A stretch of DNA of 64,000 nt from Chthoniobacteraceae bacterium (GTDB taxonomy: Bacteria > Verrucomicrobiota > Verrucomicrobiia > Chthoniobacterales > Chthoniobacteraceae): NCBI GenBank assembly GCA_947476045.1, contig CANJNZ010000013.1:1-64000 (forward strand), given 5' to 3'. Made by a program: the position numbers and the translations under genes. The notes below the pieces were generated by a model that saw nothing but the letters and a program-made list of their open reading frames with translations, was not told where the DNA came from and did no database searches. This document shows positions 8,854 through 21,066 of the stretch, one piece after another (the first letter of the stretch is position 1; each line of letters begins with the position of its first letter).

Positions 8854-9423
8854 ATGACTGAAGAGCAAAAACGCAAACAGTGGTTCGTTGTCCACGTAAT
8901 GTCGGGACAGGAAAACAAAGTCCACGACAGCCTCGTCAAACGCATCAAGACAGAGGAACTCAGCGACTACATCTACGAAATCGTCCTTCCCACCGAGCGT
9001 GTGAGCGAAGTGAAACGCGGCAAGAAAACTGAGACCACCCGCAAATTTTTCCCCGGCTACATCATAGTGAACATGTGGCTGATTGATGAAAACAAGCAAC
9101 TCGTGGACAAGACTTGGTATTTCATCAAGGACACTCCCGGCGTGCTCGGATTCGCGGGCACCAAAGACAAGCCGATGCCCATGCTCCAAAAGGAAGTGGA
9201 CGAGATGCTCGCCCAAGTCCGTGCGAGCGACGAAAAGGCGCGTCCAAAAATCGAATTCACCGTTGGCGAAATCATCAAGGTTTCCGACGGCCCATTCCAA
9301 AGCCAGACCGGCGTCGTGCAGGAAATCGATCCCGAGCGCGGTAAGCTCATCGTCATCGTCAGCATCTTCGGCCGCGAGACCCCCGTGGATCTCGAATACT
9401 GGCAGGTCGAACGCAACGTCTAA
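8854..9423 (+). CDS. nusG: Transcription termination/antitermination factor NusG
   Basis: The 189-residue protein shows the NGN domain start WFVVHVMSGQENKVHDSL, then RKFFPGYIIVNM and a T(K)PGVLGF-type segment, and a C-terminal KOW domain (GEIIKVSDGPFQSQTGVVQEI). It binds RNA polymerase and couples to ribosomes or Rho. Length and domain order are standard. It is followed after 63 bases by rplK. Confidence 0.96.
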   Translation: MTEEQKRKQWFVVHVMSGQENKVHDSLVKRIKTEELSDYIYEIVLPTERVSEVKRGKKTETTRKFFPGYIIVNMWLIDENKQLVDKTWYFIKDTPGVLGFAGTKDKPMPMLQKEVDEMLAQVRASDEKARPKIEFTVGEIIKVSDGPFQSQTGVVQEIDPERGKLIVIVSIFGRETPVDLEYWQVERNV

Positions 9424-9486
9424 CACTTTACGCACTAACTCAACCCAGGGCGCGAAGCCTCTCGTGCCCGACAAAACAAACTCATC

Positions 9487-9912
9487 ATGGCAAAAGAAAT
9501 CGTAGGACAAATTAAACTCCAAATCCCCGCCGGTGCAGCGAATCCCGCTCCGCCAGTCGGCCCCGCACTCGGTCAGCAAGGCGTGAACATCATGGCCTTC
9601 TGTAAAGAATTCAACGCACGGACTGCCAAGCAGTCTGGCGACATTCTGCCGGTCGTCATCACCGTCTATAAAGACAAGAGCTTCACGTTCATCACCAAGC
9701 AGCCACCGTCGAGTTCGCTCATCAAAAAAGCGCTCAAGATCGCCAGCGGCAGCAAGGAACCGAACAAGGTGAAAGTCGGTAAGTTGTCCAAAAAACAGCT
9801 CCTCGACATCGCCAAGCAAAAGATGCCCGACCTCAATGCTCGCGACGAAGCCGCAGCGATGAAAATCATCGCTGGCACCGCCCGCCAAATGGGCGTCGAA
9901 GTCGAAGCGTAA
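9487..9912 (+). CDS. rplK: 50S ribosomal protein L11
   Basis: The 141-residue product matches the L11 length and has its core motifs: [48 protein letters not shown] and the C-terminal [23 protein letters not shown]11 forms the GTPase-associated centre with 23S rRNA. The usual partners rplA, rplJ, rplL and rpoBC do not follow; a terminator comes 24 bases downstream and then malate dehydrogenase. Confidence 0.97.
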   Translation: MAKEIVGQIKLQIPAGAANPAPPVGPALGQQGVNIMAFCKEFNARTAKQSGDILPVVITVYKDKSFTFITKQPPSSSLIKKALKIASGSKEPNKVKVGKLSKKQLLDIAKQKMPDLNARDEAAAMKIIAGTARQMGVEVEA

Positions 9913-9936
9913 CCAACGCGGAGCACCAAAGATTTG

Positions 9937-9979
9937 AAGCCCGGACGAGGGAAACTTCGTCCGGGCTTTTTCGTTTTTT
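9937..9979 (+). terminator. Strong Rho-independent terminator after rplK
   Basis: A perfect 12-bp stem (9937-9948 with 9957-9968) and an 8-base loop are followed by TTTTCGTTTTTT. It closes the tuf-rplK operon. Confidence 0.93.
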
Positions 9980-10048
9980 GAATCGAAGTGACGCCGCGCT
10001 TGCGTGGAAGCGAGTGAAATGCTGTCCTTCGCGCCCTTTTTAAATCCT

Positions 10049-11035
10049 ATGAAAACACCTATTCGCGTCGCAGTCACCGGAGCCGCAGGCCAAATCGGCT
10101 ATTCACTTCTTTTTCGTATCGCTTCAGGCGCGATGTTTGGGCCGGAGCAGCCGGTCATTTTGCACCTGATTGAAATCGAGCCTGCATTGCCAGCGCTCGG
10201 CGGCGTCGTGATGGAATTGGATGATTGCGCATTCCCATTGCTCAAAGGCGTGGTGCCGACAGCAAGTTTGGACGAAGGATTTTTGGGCGTAAACTGGGCG
10301 CTGCTCGTGGGCAGCGTGCCTCGCAAAGCCGGTATGGAGCGCAAGGATTTGCTCGGCATCAACGGCAAGATTTTCATCGGTCAGGGCAAGGCGATTGAAA
10401 AGAACGCAGCAGGCGATGCTCGCGTGCTCGTCGTGGGAAATCCCTGCAACACGAACTGCCTGATCGCGATGAGCAATGCGCGAGGAATTCCGGGTGACCG
10501 TTGGTTTGCGATGACGCGCCTCGACGAAAATCGCGCGAAATCGCAGCTCGCGAAGAAGGCGGGAGTGGACGTGACGGCGGTGAGCAATCTCGCAATCTGG
10601 GGCAATCACAGCGCGACGATGTATCCCGATTTTGCGAACGCAAAAATCAATGGTAAGCCAGCTACCGAAGTGATCACGGACACGGCGTGGTTGCAGGGCG
10701 AATTTCTCACGACCGTGCAGCAGCGCGGCGCGGCAATTATCAAGGCCCGCGGCCTGAGCAGCGCGGCGAGCGCGGCAAACGCGGTGGTGGATACCGTGCG
10801 TTCATTGACGACAACGACGTCCGCAGGCGATTGGAACAGCGTGGCCGTTTGCTCGCCCGGAGATTACGGATGCGAGAAAGGACTGATGACATCTTTCCCA
10901 ATCCGCAACACATGGAATGGTAAATGGGAAATCGTGAAGGGCGTGCCAATCAGCCAATTCAGCCGCGCAAAAATTGACGCGACGCTGAATGAGTTGAAGG
11001 AAGAGCGCGCGATGGTGAGTGAACTGCTGCCATAG
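10049..11035 (+). CDS. mdh: Malate dehydrogenase (NAD-dependent, cytosolic-type)
   Basis: The 328-residue enzyme interconverts malate and oxaloacetate in the TCA cycle. The Rossmann motif [12 protein letters not shown] is at residues 9-20; VGNPCNTNC, the substrate-binding [13 protein letters not shown] and the catalytic-His segment [12 protein letters not shown] follow in order, as in type-2 bacterial and plant cytosolic MDHs. I placed the start at the ATG at 10049 (MKTPIRVAV), because the frame upstream of it does not match the family and overlaps the region just after the rplK terminator. It is likely monocistronic. Confidence 0.95.
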   Translation: MKTPIRVAVTGAAGQIGYSLLFRIASGAMFGPEQPVILHLIEIEPALPALGGVVMELDDCAFPLLKGVVPTASLDEGFLGVNWALLVGSVPRKAGMERKDLLGINGKIFIGQGKAIEKNAAGDARVLVVGNPCNTNCLIAMSNARGIPGDRWFAMTRLDENRAKSQLAKKAGVDVTAVSNLAIWGNHSATMYPDFANAKINGKPATEVITDTAWLQGEFLTTVQQRGAAIIKARGLSSAASAANAVVDTVRSLTTTTSAGDWNSVAVCSPGDYGCEKGLMTSFPIRNTWNGKWEIVKGVPISQFSRAKIDATLNELKEERAMVSELLP

Positions 11036-11239
11036 CCGGACGCACGAGGGCGGAGAGGGTGCTTGGTTGCCGGGCGTGGAGTCCATCGCGTCCATGCTCG
11101 CCAAAATGCCACATTCTTTCGCCGCCTCCACTTCGGATCGCCACGGACTGCCTTTACAATTGATTGCGTAGCACTCGCGTGCGGCACCCCAATATCTTGC
11201 GTTTTCCAGCGAAAAATACCCTAAACAGGAGTTGCGTGA

Positions 11240-13840
<2,601 letters not shown>

Positions 13841-13881
13841 TCCCCAAACACGCCCAACCTTTCCCGATCCCGCTACAACCG

Positions 13882-16443
13882 ATGTATCACCAAAACGAAA
13901 AAGTCCTGCCAATCAATGTCGCCGAGGAGATGTCGAAGTCGTTCCTCGACTACTCGATGTCCGTCATCATTTCCCGCGCCCTGCCGGATGCCCGCGATGG
14001 GTTGAAGCCTTCGCAACGGCGCATTCTTTTCGCCATGTCCGAACTGGGCGTGGGTCCTTCGCGCAAGCCACTCAAGTGCGCGAAGATCGTCGGTGAGACG
14101 ATGGGTAACTACCATCCGCACGGCGACCAGGCGATTTATCCGACGCTCGTCCACATGGCGCAGCATTGGGCGATGCGCGAGATGCTCATCGAGGGGCAGG
14201 GGAACTTCGGCAGCGTCGAAGGCGACCCGCCAGCTTCCATGCGTTACACCGAGGCGCGATTGCAGCACCTCGGCGCGGCGCTGATGGAGGACATGGACAA
14301 GGACACCGTGGACTTCGTGCCGAACTATGACGAGACGCGTCAGGAGCCGACCGTGTTGCCGGCTGCTTTTCCAAATCTCCTCGTGAATGGCGGCACCGGC
14401 ATCGCCGTCGGCATGGCGACGAACATGCCCCCGCACAATCTCACCGAAGTAATTGACGGCGTGTGTGCGCAGATTGACGACCCGGACATCACCATCGAAG
14501 GACTGATGAAATACGTCAAAGGCCCGGACTTCCCGACGGGCTGCGAAATCCTCGGCTCCTCGGGGATAAAGTCATATTTTCACACCGGCAAAGGTGCCGT
14601 GCGTGTGCGTGGAAAAATCGGCGTCGCCGAAGTGAAGGGCGGACGCGAGCAGCTCATCATTTCCGAAATTCCCTACAACGTGAACCGCGCAGTGCTCGTC
14701 GAGCGCATCGCGGACTTGGTGAATGAAAAAGTCATCACCGACATCAGCGCCATCCGCGACGAGTCGGACGAGCAGACTCGCGTGGTCATTGACCTCAAGC
14801 GCGACGCGAACCCGAAGGTCGTCATCAACAACCTCTTCAAGCACACCGCGCTCGAATCGTCGTTCTCCGCCGCGATGCTCGCGATTGATCGCGGCAAGCC
14901 GAAGCTGCTTTCGCTCAAGGACGCCATCGGCTGCTACATCGAGCATCGCCGCGACGTTGTGCTGCGGCGCACGCGCTTCCTTCTGCGCGAAGCGGAATCA
15001 CAGGCCGAGCGCCTCGAAGCGCTGCTCATCGCGCTGAACAACCTTGATGACTTCATCAAAATCATCCGCGACTCGCAGGACCGCGACGACGCCCGCGCAA
15101 AGCTCATGGCGCTCGCTTGGACAAAGAGCAGCGTGGAGCAAATCGGCATTCTCATCCGCGACGGCGCACGGCTCGTGGACGGCAAATATAAATTCAACGA
15201 ACGGCAGACCAACGCCATCCTCGACCTGCGCCTCTATCAATTGACCGGCCTTGAACGCGAAGCCATCAAGACCGAATACGACGCGCTGCTGGAAACCATC
15301 AAAGACCTGCTCGACATCCTCGCGAAGGAGGCGCGCGTCTTCACCATCATCAAAGAGGAACTCGCCGTCATCCGCGAAAAATACGGCAACGAGCGCAAGA
15401 CGCAGATCGTTCCCGACGAAGGCGAAATCAACATCGAGGACCTCATCGCCAACGAAGGCTGCATCATCACCATTACTCACGGTGGCTTCATCAAACGCAC
15501 CGCAGTCTCCGCTTATCGTGCACAGCGCCGTGGCGGCAAAGGTGTGAAAGGAATGGTCACCCGCGAAGGCGCGACCGAGGAGGACGATGACGATTTCGTC
15601 GAGCATCTCTTCACCGCGACCACGCACGACTACCTCGTCTTTTTCACCAAGAGCGGACGCTGCTACGTCGAGCGCGTCTATGAAATCCCCGAAGGCTCGC
15701 GCGCGTCGAAAGGCCGCAGCATCGCGAATCTGCTGGAGCTTCGCGGCGAGGAAAAGATCGCAGCCACCATCCGCGTGCAGGGTCAGAAAACCGACGAGGA
15801 GACGTGGACGGACAAGCTGTTCATCGTCTTCGCGACGAAGAGCGGCATCGTGAAAAAGACGAACCTTGGCGACTTCAAAAACATCCGCAAAGGCGGCATC
15901 ATCGCGATTCAGATCGAGAAGGACGACGAGTTGATTGATTGCAAGCTGACCAACGGCACGAACGAAATTGTGCTCGTGACGCACGACGGCATGAGCATCC
16001 GTTTCAACGAGGAAGAAATGCGCGACCAGGGGCGCAACAGCATCGGTGTCTGGGGCATCCGGCCCGACAAAGGCGATTTCGTCATCGGCGCAGCGCTCGT
16101 GGACAACGAATGCCGCCTGCTCGTCGCGGGCGAGAACGGCATCGGCAAGCGCACGCCGTTCGAGGACTACCGCGTGCAGTCGCGCGGCGGCAAAGGCATC
16201 ATCACGATGAAGACCGGCGACAAGACCGGCAACGTCGTCGGCGCGCTCACCGTGCGCGAGAGCGACGAACTGATGCTCATCACCAACAAAGGCCAGATGG
16301 TGCGCACCCGCGTGAGTGAAATCCGCGAATGCGGAAGAAACACGATGGGCGTGAAACTCATGGACCTCAAAGGTGCCGAGAAACTCCAGGCCATCGCCCC
16401 CGTCGTAGCCGACGCCGAAGAAGAGCCGGCCCCCGAGGCCTAG
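13882..16443 (+). CDS. gyrA: DNA gyrase subunit A
   Basis: This 853-residue subunit cuts and rejoins DNA. YSMSVIISRALPDARDGLKP starts the winged-helix domain, and the catalytic Tyr is Y122 (in SMRYTEARL), the same position as in E. coli. In the quinolone-resistance region the sequence reads HPHGDQAIYPTLV, with Asp and Ile where E. coli has Ser83 and Ala84-like residues, so quinolone response may differ (inference). The C-terminal beta-pinwheel carries the GyrA box QRRGGKG near residue 549, which marks true gyrase with wrapping ability. It ends in an acidic tail. Confidence 0.96.
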   Translation: MYHQNEKVLPINVAEEMSKSFLDYSMSVIISRALPDARDGLKPSQRRILFAMSELGVGPSRKPLKCAKIVGETMGNYHPHGDQAIYPTLVHMAQHWAMREMLIEGQGNFGSVEGDPPASMRYTEARLQHLGAALMEDMDKDTVDFVPNYDETRQEPTVLPAAFPNLLVNGGTGIAVGMATNMPPHNLTEVIDGVCAQIDDPDITIEGLMKYVKGPDFPTGCEILGSSGIKSYFHTGKGAVRVRGKIGVAEVKGGREQLIISEIPYNVNRAVLVERIADLVNEKVITDISAIRDESDEQTRVVIDLKRDANPKVVINNLFKHTALESSFSAAMLAIDRGKPKLLSLKDAIGCYIEHRRDVVLRRTRFLLREAESQAERLEALLIALNNLDDFIKIIRDSQDRDDARAKLMALAWTKSSVEQIGILIRDGARLVDGKYKFNERQTNAILDLRLYQLTGLEREAIKTEYDALLETIKDLLDILAKEARVFTIIKEELAVIREKYGNERKTQIVPDEGEINIEDLIANEGCIITITHGGFIKRTAVSAYRAQRRGGKGVKGMVTREGATEEDDDDFVEHLFTATTHDYLVFFTKSGRCYVERVYEIPEGSRASKGRSIANLLELRGEEKIAATIRVQGQKTDEETWTDKLFIVFATKSGIVKKTNLGDFKNIRKGGIIAIQIEKDDELIDCKLTNGTNEIVLVTHDGMSIRFNEEEMRDQGRNSIGVWGIRPDKGDFVIGAALVDNECRLLVAGENGIGKRTPFEDYRVQSRGGKGIITMKTGDKTGNVVGALTVRESDELMLITNKGQMVRTRVSEIRECGRNTMGVKLMDLKGAEKLQAIAPVVADAEEEPAPEA

Positions 16444-16444
16444 G

Positions 16445-16551
16445 AAAACGCTGATACAAGCCCGCGAAACAGACAAAAGGCCGCGAAAGCGTTTTTACTA
16501 TGACGCTGCAATGTCCTCGACTTGGTTTTCGTGATCTTTCGCGGGCTTTTC
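16445..16551. terminator. Nested inverted repeats between convergent gyrA and HAD genes
   Basis: A 12-bp perfect inverted repeat (16458-16469 with 16537-16548) is followed by TTTTCTTT on the plus strand and spans a 67-base loop. A second pair, 16445-16452 with 16488-16495 (followed by T and ACT), interleaves with it, so the two stems are mutually exclusive. Either can act as a terminator, and the outer stem could serve both strands. Confidence 0.55.
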
Positions 16552-16591
16552 TTTGATTGAATCAGCCGTTCATTAAATTGCGATGTGCGGC

Positions 16592-17212
16592 TCAAACTCC
16601 CGTGCGGGGGCAGGGGACCAGCACGCTCGCCATGCCGGCGGCGGTGGCGGCTTGGATGCCGGTCGTCGTATCCTCGAAGACGAGACATTTTTCGGCGGTC
16701 ACGCCGAGACGACGCGCGGCTTCGAGGAAAGGATCGGGGTGGGGTTTGCCGCGCGAGTAGTCTTCGCTGCAAACGATGGCGTCGAAAAGATGGCAGATGC
16801 CGAGTGCCTTGAGGGTGTTGTGGACGATGCGCCGGTGCCCGCCACTGGCGACGGCGAGCGGTTTGCGCCCGTGCCATTCGCGGGCGAGGGCGACGACCGG
16901 CTCGATGGCTGCGATTTCCACGCTGAGTTCGAGGAAGAGCTTCTCCTTGTGCTCCACAGTCTCATCCACCGGCAGGTTGTAGCCGTGGCGCTCGTTGAGA
17001 ATTTCCACCACGCGCGCAGTGGGCACGCCGCCGAGCATATAAAACATCGCTTCCGGGAAATCATTAGCCGCACTGCCGAGCGCGATTTGCCACGCCTTGA
17101 AATGCGTGGGCATCGTATCGGCAAGCGTCCCGTCGCAGTCGAAAATGAACGCGTCAAATTCACCGGCTGGCAGTTCGAGGGAGAACGAACAATGTTTCGT
17201 CTGTTCGCTCAC
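16592..17212 (-). CDS. HAD-superfamily phosphatase/phosphoglucomutase-like hydrolase (subfamily IA)
   Basis: The 206-residue protein has the HAD motifs in order: DAFIFDCDGTLADT (nucleophile Asp and acid Asp), PLAVASGGHRR (motif II), RGKPHPDPF (motif III Lys) and CLVFEDTTTGIQAA (motif IV). An alpha-helical cap with KAWQIALG sits between motifs I and II. The pattern resembles the YqaB/beta-phosphoglucomutase group, which dephosphorylates sugar phosphates such as fructose-1-phosphate; the true substrate is not readable. The start codon is GTG. It converges on gyrA. Confidence 0.85.
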   Translation of the reverse strand: MSEQTKHCSFSLELPAGEFDAFIFDCDGTLADTMPTHFKAWQIALGSAANDFPEAMFYMLGGVPTARVVEILNERHGYNLPVDETVEHKEKLFLELSVEIAAIEPVVALAREWHGRKPLAVASGGHRRIVHNTLKALGICHLFDAIVCSEDYSRGKPHPDPFLEAARRLGVTAEKCLVFEDTTTGIQAATAAGMASVLVPCPRTGV

Positions 17213-17551
17213 AAGGCGCGGGAAGATGCCCGTCTTTTCAGAAATGGCGAGCGCGATTTATTTTCAACAGCATGGTGCTCCCGTAAAGGGCGGCATGGTT
17301 TTCATCCGCAGATTCCGCTGAGCCGCGCAGATTTTTAAACGAAATTGCGATGCTGCTTCTTTCTGCGCGCTCTGCGGAAAGGCTGCCTTCTCCAGATTTC
17401 ATCAGTGGGTTCCAAATGTAGTATTAGGGGCTGGCGAGGAGGCTATGATTAAAGCTAAAATAACTATTGACGCACCACAATTAGAGTCCGATAAGCGAAT
17501 ACAAGTTCCCCTACTCACAACGCAGAACAATCACCCATAACGAAAAAACCC
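17213..17551 (+). promoter_or_regulatory. Intergenic spacer with a candidate promoter
   Basis: The spacer holds no gene. TTGACG (17467-17472), a 17-base spacer and GATAAG (17490-17495) form a plausible promoter for the LamG PEP-CTERM gene, about 55 bases before its start. The leader is A-rich and lacks a Shine-Dalgarno site. Confidence 0.4.
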
Positions 17552-18544
17552 ATGAACAAAAAAACTAAACGTTACTCCGCGCTTGCCCTGCTTCTCGCAG
17601 GCGTGAGCATCACGCCACACGCCGCCAAGGCGGATTACACCAGCTACATTCAAAGCACCAATCCAGTCGGATGGTGGGGCATGAATGAAACATCTGGAAC
17701 GACAACCGCCGACCTCTCCGGTTCATTCGGTGCGGCGAATAACCTGACTGCCGGTGGAACCTTTGGTGGAACCGCCGTCTATCCCGGTGGAGTTCCTGAT
17801 CCTCTGGGTGCACGAAACATCGACCTCACCTACGGGCCAACTGCTAGTATTAATCAGTCGGGTTTCGGCGGTGCTGGGATGGCCGGCTCCAATAAAGCGT
17901 CGTATTTCGCTGGTGCTGCCAACGCCGATCCGAACCCTACAGATTCAGTAGCCTTCGGGCATGGGCCCGGCCCGGTTACTCTAGGTAATTTTAATGCCAC
18001 CTCGGGTGCCATCTATCATTACGATGGTCAGACTGGTTTCACAGGTATGTCTATCGAAATCTGGGCGAAACCAGATGGATTCACTGGTCAAGACTCTGAG
18101 CGTTTTATCGGGAACCGCCTTTGGTTTTTTGGCTTTACGAGTGGTGGCACTTTGCATTTCACCACAGCAGCAAAACAAGACTACTTTGGTGGTGCAGCGC
18201 CTAATGATGGCAACTTCCACCAGTATGGCGTCTCGTGGAATGCAGCCACTGGAAATGCTGACTTCTATGTTGACGGTGCCCCAGCGGGTTCGTCTGGCGG
18301 TGCCACGAATCTGTTTACAATTAACCCAGCATCGCCAAACAACGCGATCGCTGTTGGTGGACGCCCAAATGGTGGACAGGCTTTCAAAGGGTGGATCGAT
18401 GAAGCCGTGATCTGGAATCAACCCCTCACCGCGACTGATTTTGCCAACAGCTACTCAGCTGCAACGACAGCTGTTCCCGAGCCGGGATCGCTTGCACTGC
18501 TTGGCGTTGGCGCACTCAGTTTGGTTCGCCGCCGCCGCAAATAA
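17552..18544 (+). CDS. LamG-domain PEP-CTERM secreted protein
   Basis: The 330-residue protein has a signal peptide (residues 1 to about 27, ending in KAD), one concanavalin-A/LamG-like domain (about 30-305) and a C-terminal PEP-CTERM sorting tail: VPEPGSLALLG, a hydrophobic segment and RRRRK. Such tails are processed by exosortase and link proteins to extracellular polysaccharide production. The LamG-3 features FTGMSIEIWAK, GVSWNAATGNADFYVDG and FKGWIDEAVIW are visible. The whole domain reappears, highly similar, inside the giant protein at 32814-38426. A candidate promoter precedes it and a terminator follows. The ligand is unknown; glycan binding is likely (inference). Confidence 0.9.
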   Translation: MNKKTKRYSALALLLAGVSITPHAAKADYTSYIQSTNPVGWWGMNETSGTTTADLSGSFGAANNLTAGGTFGGTAVYPGGVPDPLGARNIDLTYGPTASINQSGFGGAGMAGSNKASYFAGAANADPNPTDSVAFGHGPGPVTLGNFNATSGAIYHYDGQTGFTGMSIEIWAKPDGFTGQDSERFIGNRLWFFGFTSGGTLHFTTAAKQDYFGGAAPNDGNFHQYGVSWNAATGNADFYVDGAPAGSSGGATNLFTINPASPNNAIAVGGRPNGGQAFKGWIDEAVIWNQPLTATDFANSYSAATTAVPEPGSLALLGVGALSLVRRRRK

Positions 18545-18571
18545 AGCGGGGCTTTCCAAAGAAAAATCAAC

Positions 18572-18608
18572 AAAGCCGCCCGACCTTCCGAGGTCGGACG
18601 GCTTTTTG
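18572..18608 (+). terminator. Rho-independent terminator after the LamG PEP-CTERM gene
   Basis: Arms 18572-18586 and 18591-18605 pair with one internal C/A mismatch around a TTCC-like loop, ending in TTTTT. Confidence 0.88.
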
Positions 18609-18701
18609 CTGGCGCAAGCAATGTTGTCGTCACGGCACCTTGCCAGTGGGACGTTGAACGCAACGACTTTTCCGAAGACCCGGACATTGGGTCAGACGTG
18701 A

Positions 18702-20894
18702 TTAGAACGGTAGCGGGAATTTTTTCGTGAAGGTGCGGACTTCGTCGCGGATGGCTGTGAGGGCGGTGGGGTTTTCGCGGGCTTCGAGGGCGCGGTGGAT
18801 GAAGTCGGCGATGTCCATCATTTCGTCCTCGCGCATTCCGCGCGTGGTGACGGCGGGTGTGCCGATGCGGATGCCGCCGCCTTTGCTGATCGGCTCGGTG
18901 TCGAACGGGATGCCGTTTTTGTTCACGGTGATTCCGGCGTGATCGAGCACGGTGCTGGCGAGTGCGCCGTTGAGTCCGCGCGGGCGGAGGTCCACGAGCA
19001 TGAGGTGATTATCCGTGCCGCCGCTGGTGATGCGGTAGCCGTTGTGTGTCATGCGTGCGGCGAGCGCCTTGGCGTTGCTGACGACTTGTGCGGCGTAGGC
19101 TTTGAAGGACGGATCGAGCGCCTCGTGGAAGCACACGGCTTTCGCGGCGATGACGTGCTCCAGCGGGCCGCCCTGAATGCCGGGGAAGACCTGCGAATCA
19201 ATGGCCTTCGCGTATTTCTCTTTGCAAATAATGATGCCGCCGCGCGGGCCGCGCAGGCTCTTGTGCGTGGTGGTGGTGGTGAAATCGGCGAGGCCGCAGG
19301 GGTTTGGATGCTGTCCGCCCGCGACGAGTCCGGCAATGTGCGCCATGTCCACGAAAAGATACGCTCCCACGCTGTCGGCGATGGCCCGCATCCGCTCGAA
19401 ATCAATGATGCGCGGATAGGCGCTCGCTCCGGCTGTGATCATCTTCGGCTTCACATCGAGGGCGAGTTTTGCGAGGGCGTCGTAGTCAATGCGCTCGTCT
19501 TTTTCGCTCACGCCGTAGTGCGTCACTTCATAGAAGCGCCCGCTGAAATTCGCCTTATGGCCGTGGGTGAGATGGCCGCCGTGGGCGAGGTTCATCGTGA
19601 GGATGCGGTCGCCGGGCTGGAGCACGGAGAAATAGACGGCGGTGTTTGCCTGCGAGCCGGAGTGCGGCTGGACGTTCACGTGCTCGCTGCCGGGGAAGAG
19701 CTGTTTCGCGCGGTCAATCGCGAGTTGCTCGATGACGTCCACATTTTCGCAACCGCCATACCAGCGGCGGCCGGGATAGCCCTCTGCGTATTTGTTCGTG
19801 AGGCAGGAGCCCTGCGCGGCCATGACGGCCGCGCTGGTGAAATTCTCGCTCGCGATTAATTCGATGCCCTCGAACTGCCGCTTGTGTTCCTCCTCGATGG
19901 AGTGAAAGACCGCGCTGTCCGTCTCCGCGAGCGAGCGGCCTGCGCCACCCGCGCAGGCTTCGATTTTTTCCACGCGCAGTGTGTGGCGTCCGCCTTCGAA
20001 TTCCGCGCCGAGGAATGCCTCGACGATGGCACCGCATTGATTTGGCGCGACGTTCACAGAGCCCATGCAGAGCACATTTGCGTTGTTGTGCAGGCGCGTG
20101 GTGCGCGCGTCGGCTGCGTTCGTGATGAGCGCAGCGCGGATGCCTGCGTGGCGGTTGGCCGAGATGCTCATGCCGATACCCGTCTTGCACATGAGGATGC
20201 CGAAGTCCGCCTCGCCCGAGGTGACTTCCTTGCAAACAAGTTCGGCAAAATCGGGATAGTCCACGGACTCCGCGGAGTTCGTGCCGAGGTCGTGCACGAT
20301 GTAGCCGTGCTCCTTCAAAAAGTTGCGGACGGTTTGTTTCAACTCGACGCCGCCGTGGTCTGCGCCGATGGCGATGCGGAGTGTTTTCTTTGTTTCTGTG
20401 GGGGCCTGTGTGGTGGCTTTGGTTTCGGACATGGTGGAATCAATGAATGAAATGAGACTCGGAATGGCTTTCTGCAAATGATCGCGCGTAGCGATGTAGG
20501 CGTGCATGCCCATGCCGATGGGGTCCGGCACTTCGGGGCGCGTGGCGAGCTGCGGCTCGAATTCGCATGCGAGCCACACCTTATTTGCGGACTCGGGGAA
20601 AAACGTAAGGATCGCGTCGAGATGCGAGCGCGTCATCGCGAAAATGTGCGTCGCCCACGCGACGAGTTCATCGCTCATCGGCTGCGAACGGATGTCAGAA
20701 ATATCAACACCCCACTGCTTCAGCGCGACCACACCATTGTCGCTGGGTCGCTGTCCGAAGCCCGTCGCCACGCCAGCGCTCGCGACATCGTAATCTTTCC
20801 GCCCGCGCACCGCGTGCCGGAAAATGCCTTCTGCCAACGGGCTTCGGCAGATATTTCCGGTGCAGACAAAGAGGATGCGTTTTGGTTTCGACAC
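18702..20894 (-). CDS. Three-domain fusion: LMW protein phosphatase + ribose-5-phosphate isomerase B + serine hydroxymethyltransferase
   Basis: One uninterrupted 730-residue frame (GTG start) holds three enzymes. Residues 1-150 are a low-molecular-weight phosphatase with the P-loop CTGNICRS (Cys11, Arg17) and acid loop VPDPIG (Asp124). Residues about 170-310 are Rpi[11 protein letters not shown], catalytic-type Cys236 in [21 protein letters not shown], and [11 protein letters not shown]. Residues about 318-730 are Gly[25 protein letters not shown] and the PLP-binding Lys545 in [13 protein letters not shown]. All catalytic motifs are intact. An in-frame Met155 (20432) starts a polar MSETKATTQ linker that looks like an old N-terminus, so an RpiB-GlyA form may also be translated separately. 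The GlyA part would supply glycine and one-carbon units. Confidence 0.88.
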   Translation of the reverse strand: MSKPKRILFVCTGNICRSPLAEGIFRHAVRGRKDYDVASAGVATGFGQRPSDNGVVALKQWGVDISDIRSQPMSDELVAWATHIFAMTRSHLDAILTFFPESANKVWLACEFEPQLATRPEVPDPIGMGMHAYIATRDHLQKAIPSLISFIDSTMSETKATTQAPTETKKTLRIAIGADHGGVELKQTVRNFLKEHGYIVHDLGTNSAESVDYPDFAELVCKEVTSGEADFGILMCKTGIGMSISANRHAGIRAALITNAADARTTRLHNNANVLCMGSVNVAPNQCGAIVEAFLGAEFEGGRHTLRVEKIEACAGGAGRSLAETDSAVFHSIEEEHKRQFEGIELIASENFTSAAVMAAQGSCLTNKYAEGYPGRRWYGGCENVDVIEQLAIDRAKQLFPGSEHVNVQPHSGSQANTAVYFSVLQPGDRILTMNLAHGGHLTHGHKANFSGRFYEVTHYGVSEKDERIDYDALAKLALDVKPKMITAGASAYPRIIDFERMRAIADSVGAYLFVDMAHIAGLVAGGQHPNPCGLADFTTTTTHKSLRGPRGGIIICKEKYAKAIDSQVFPGIQGGPLEHVIAAKAVCFHEALDPSFKAYAAQVVSNAKALAARMTHNGYRITSGGTDNHLMLVDLRPRGLNGALASTVLDHAGITVNKNGIPFDTEPISKGGGIRIGTPAVTTRGMREDEMMDIADFIHRALEARENPTALTAIRDEVRTFTKKFPLPF

Positions 20895-20951
20895 GATGAA
20901 GGGCGGGGAACGTATGGGCGGGAGAAAGCGAGGTCAAGCGGGTGGGGTGAA

Positions 20952-20983
20952 AATGACGAATTTCGGATGTCGAATGACGAATT
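20952..20983. repeat. 21-bp-period micro-repeat
   Basis: AATGACGAATT occurs at 20952-20962 and again at 20973-20983, separated by TCGGATGTCG-like sequence. Short iterations of this kind are common spacer repeats in related genomes (recollection, not checked). Confidence 0.5.
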
Positions 20984-21066
20984 CGCATGATTCCATCCAT
21001 CCGTTCATTTCCGCCGAGATAGACCGCCGGCTTGCCGGGCACGGCAGAGCGTGCGATCATCTTCGC

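Noticed and set aside
8596-10077. 493-residue antisense frame across secE, nusG and rplK
   Set aside because: It covers three well-supported genes and has no domain pattern; a codon-bias artefact.
14998-16476. 492-residue open frame antisense to gyrA
   Set aside because: It lies fully inside gyrA, has no recognisable domain and a composition that mirrors GC-rich third positions on the other strand.
18795-19859. 354-residue plus-strand frame across the fused GlyA region
   Set aside because: No domain pattern and it mirrors the catalytic region of serine hydroxymethyltransferase.
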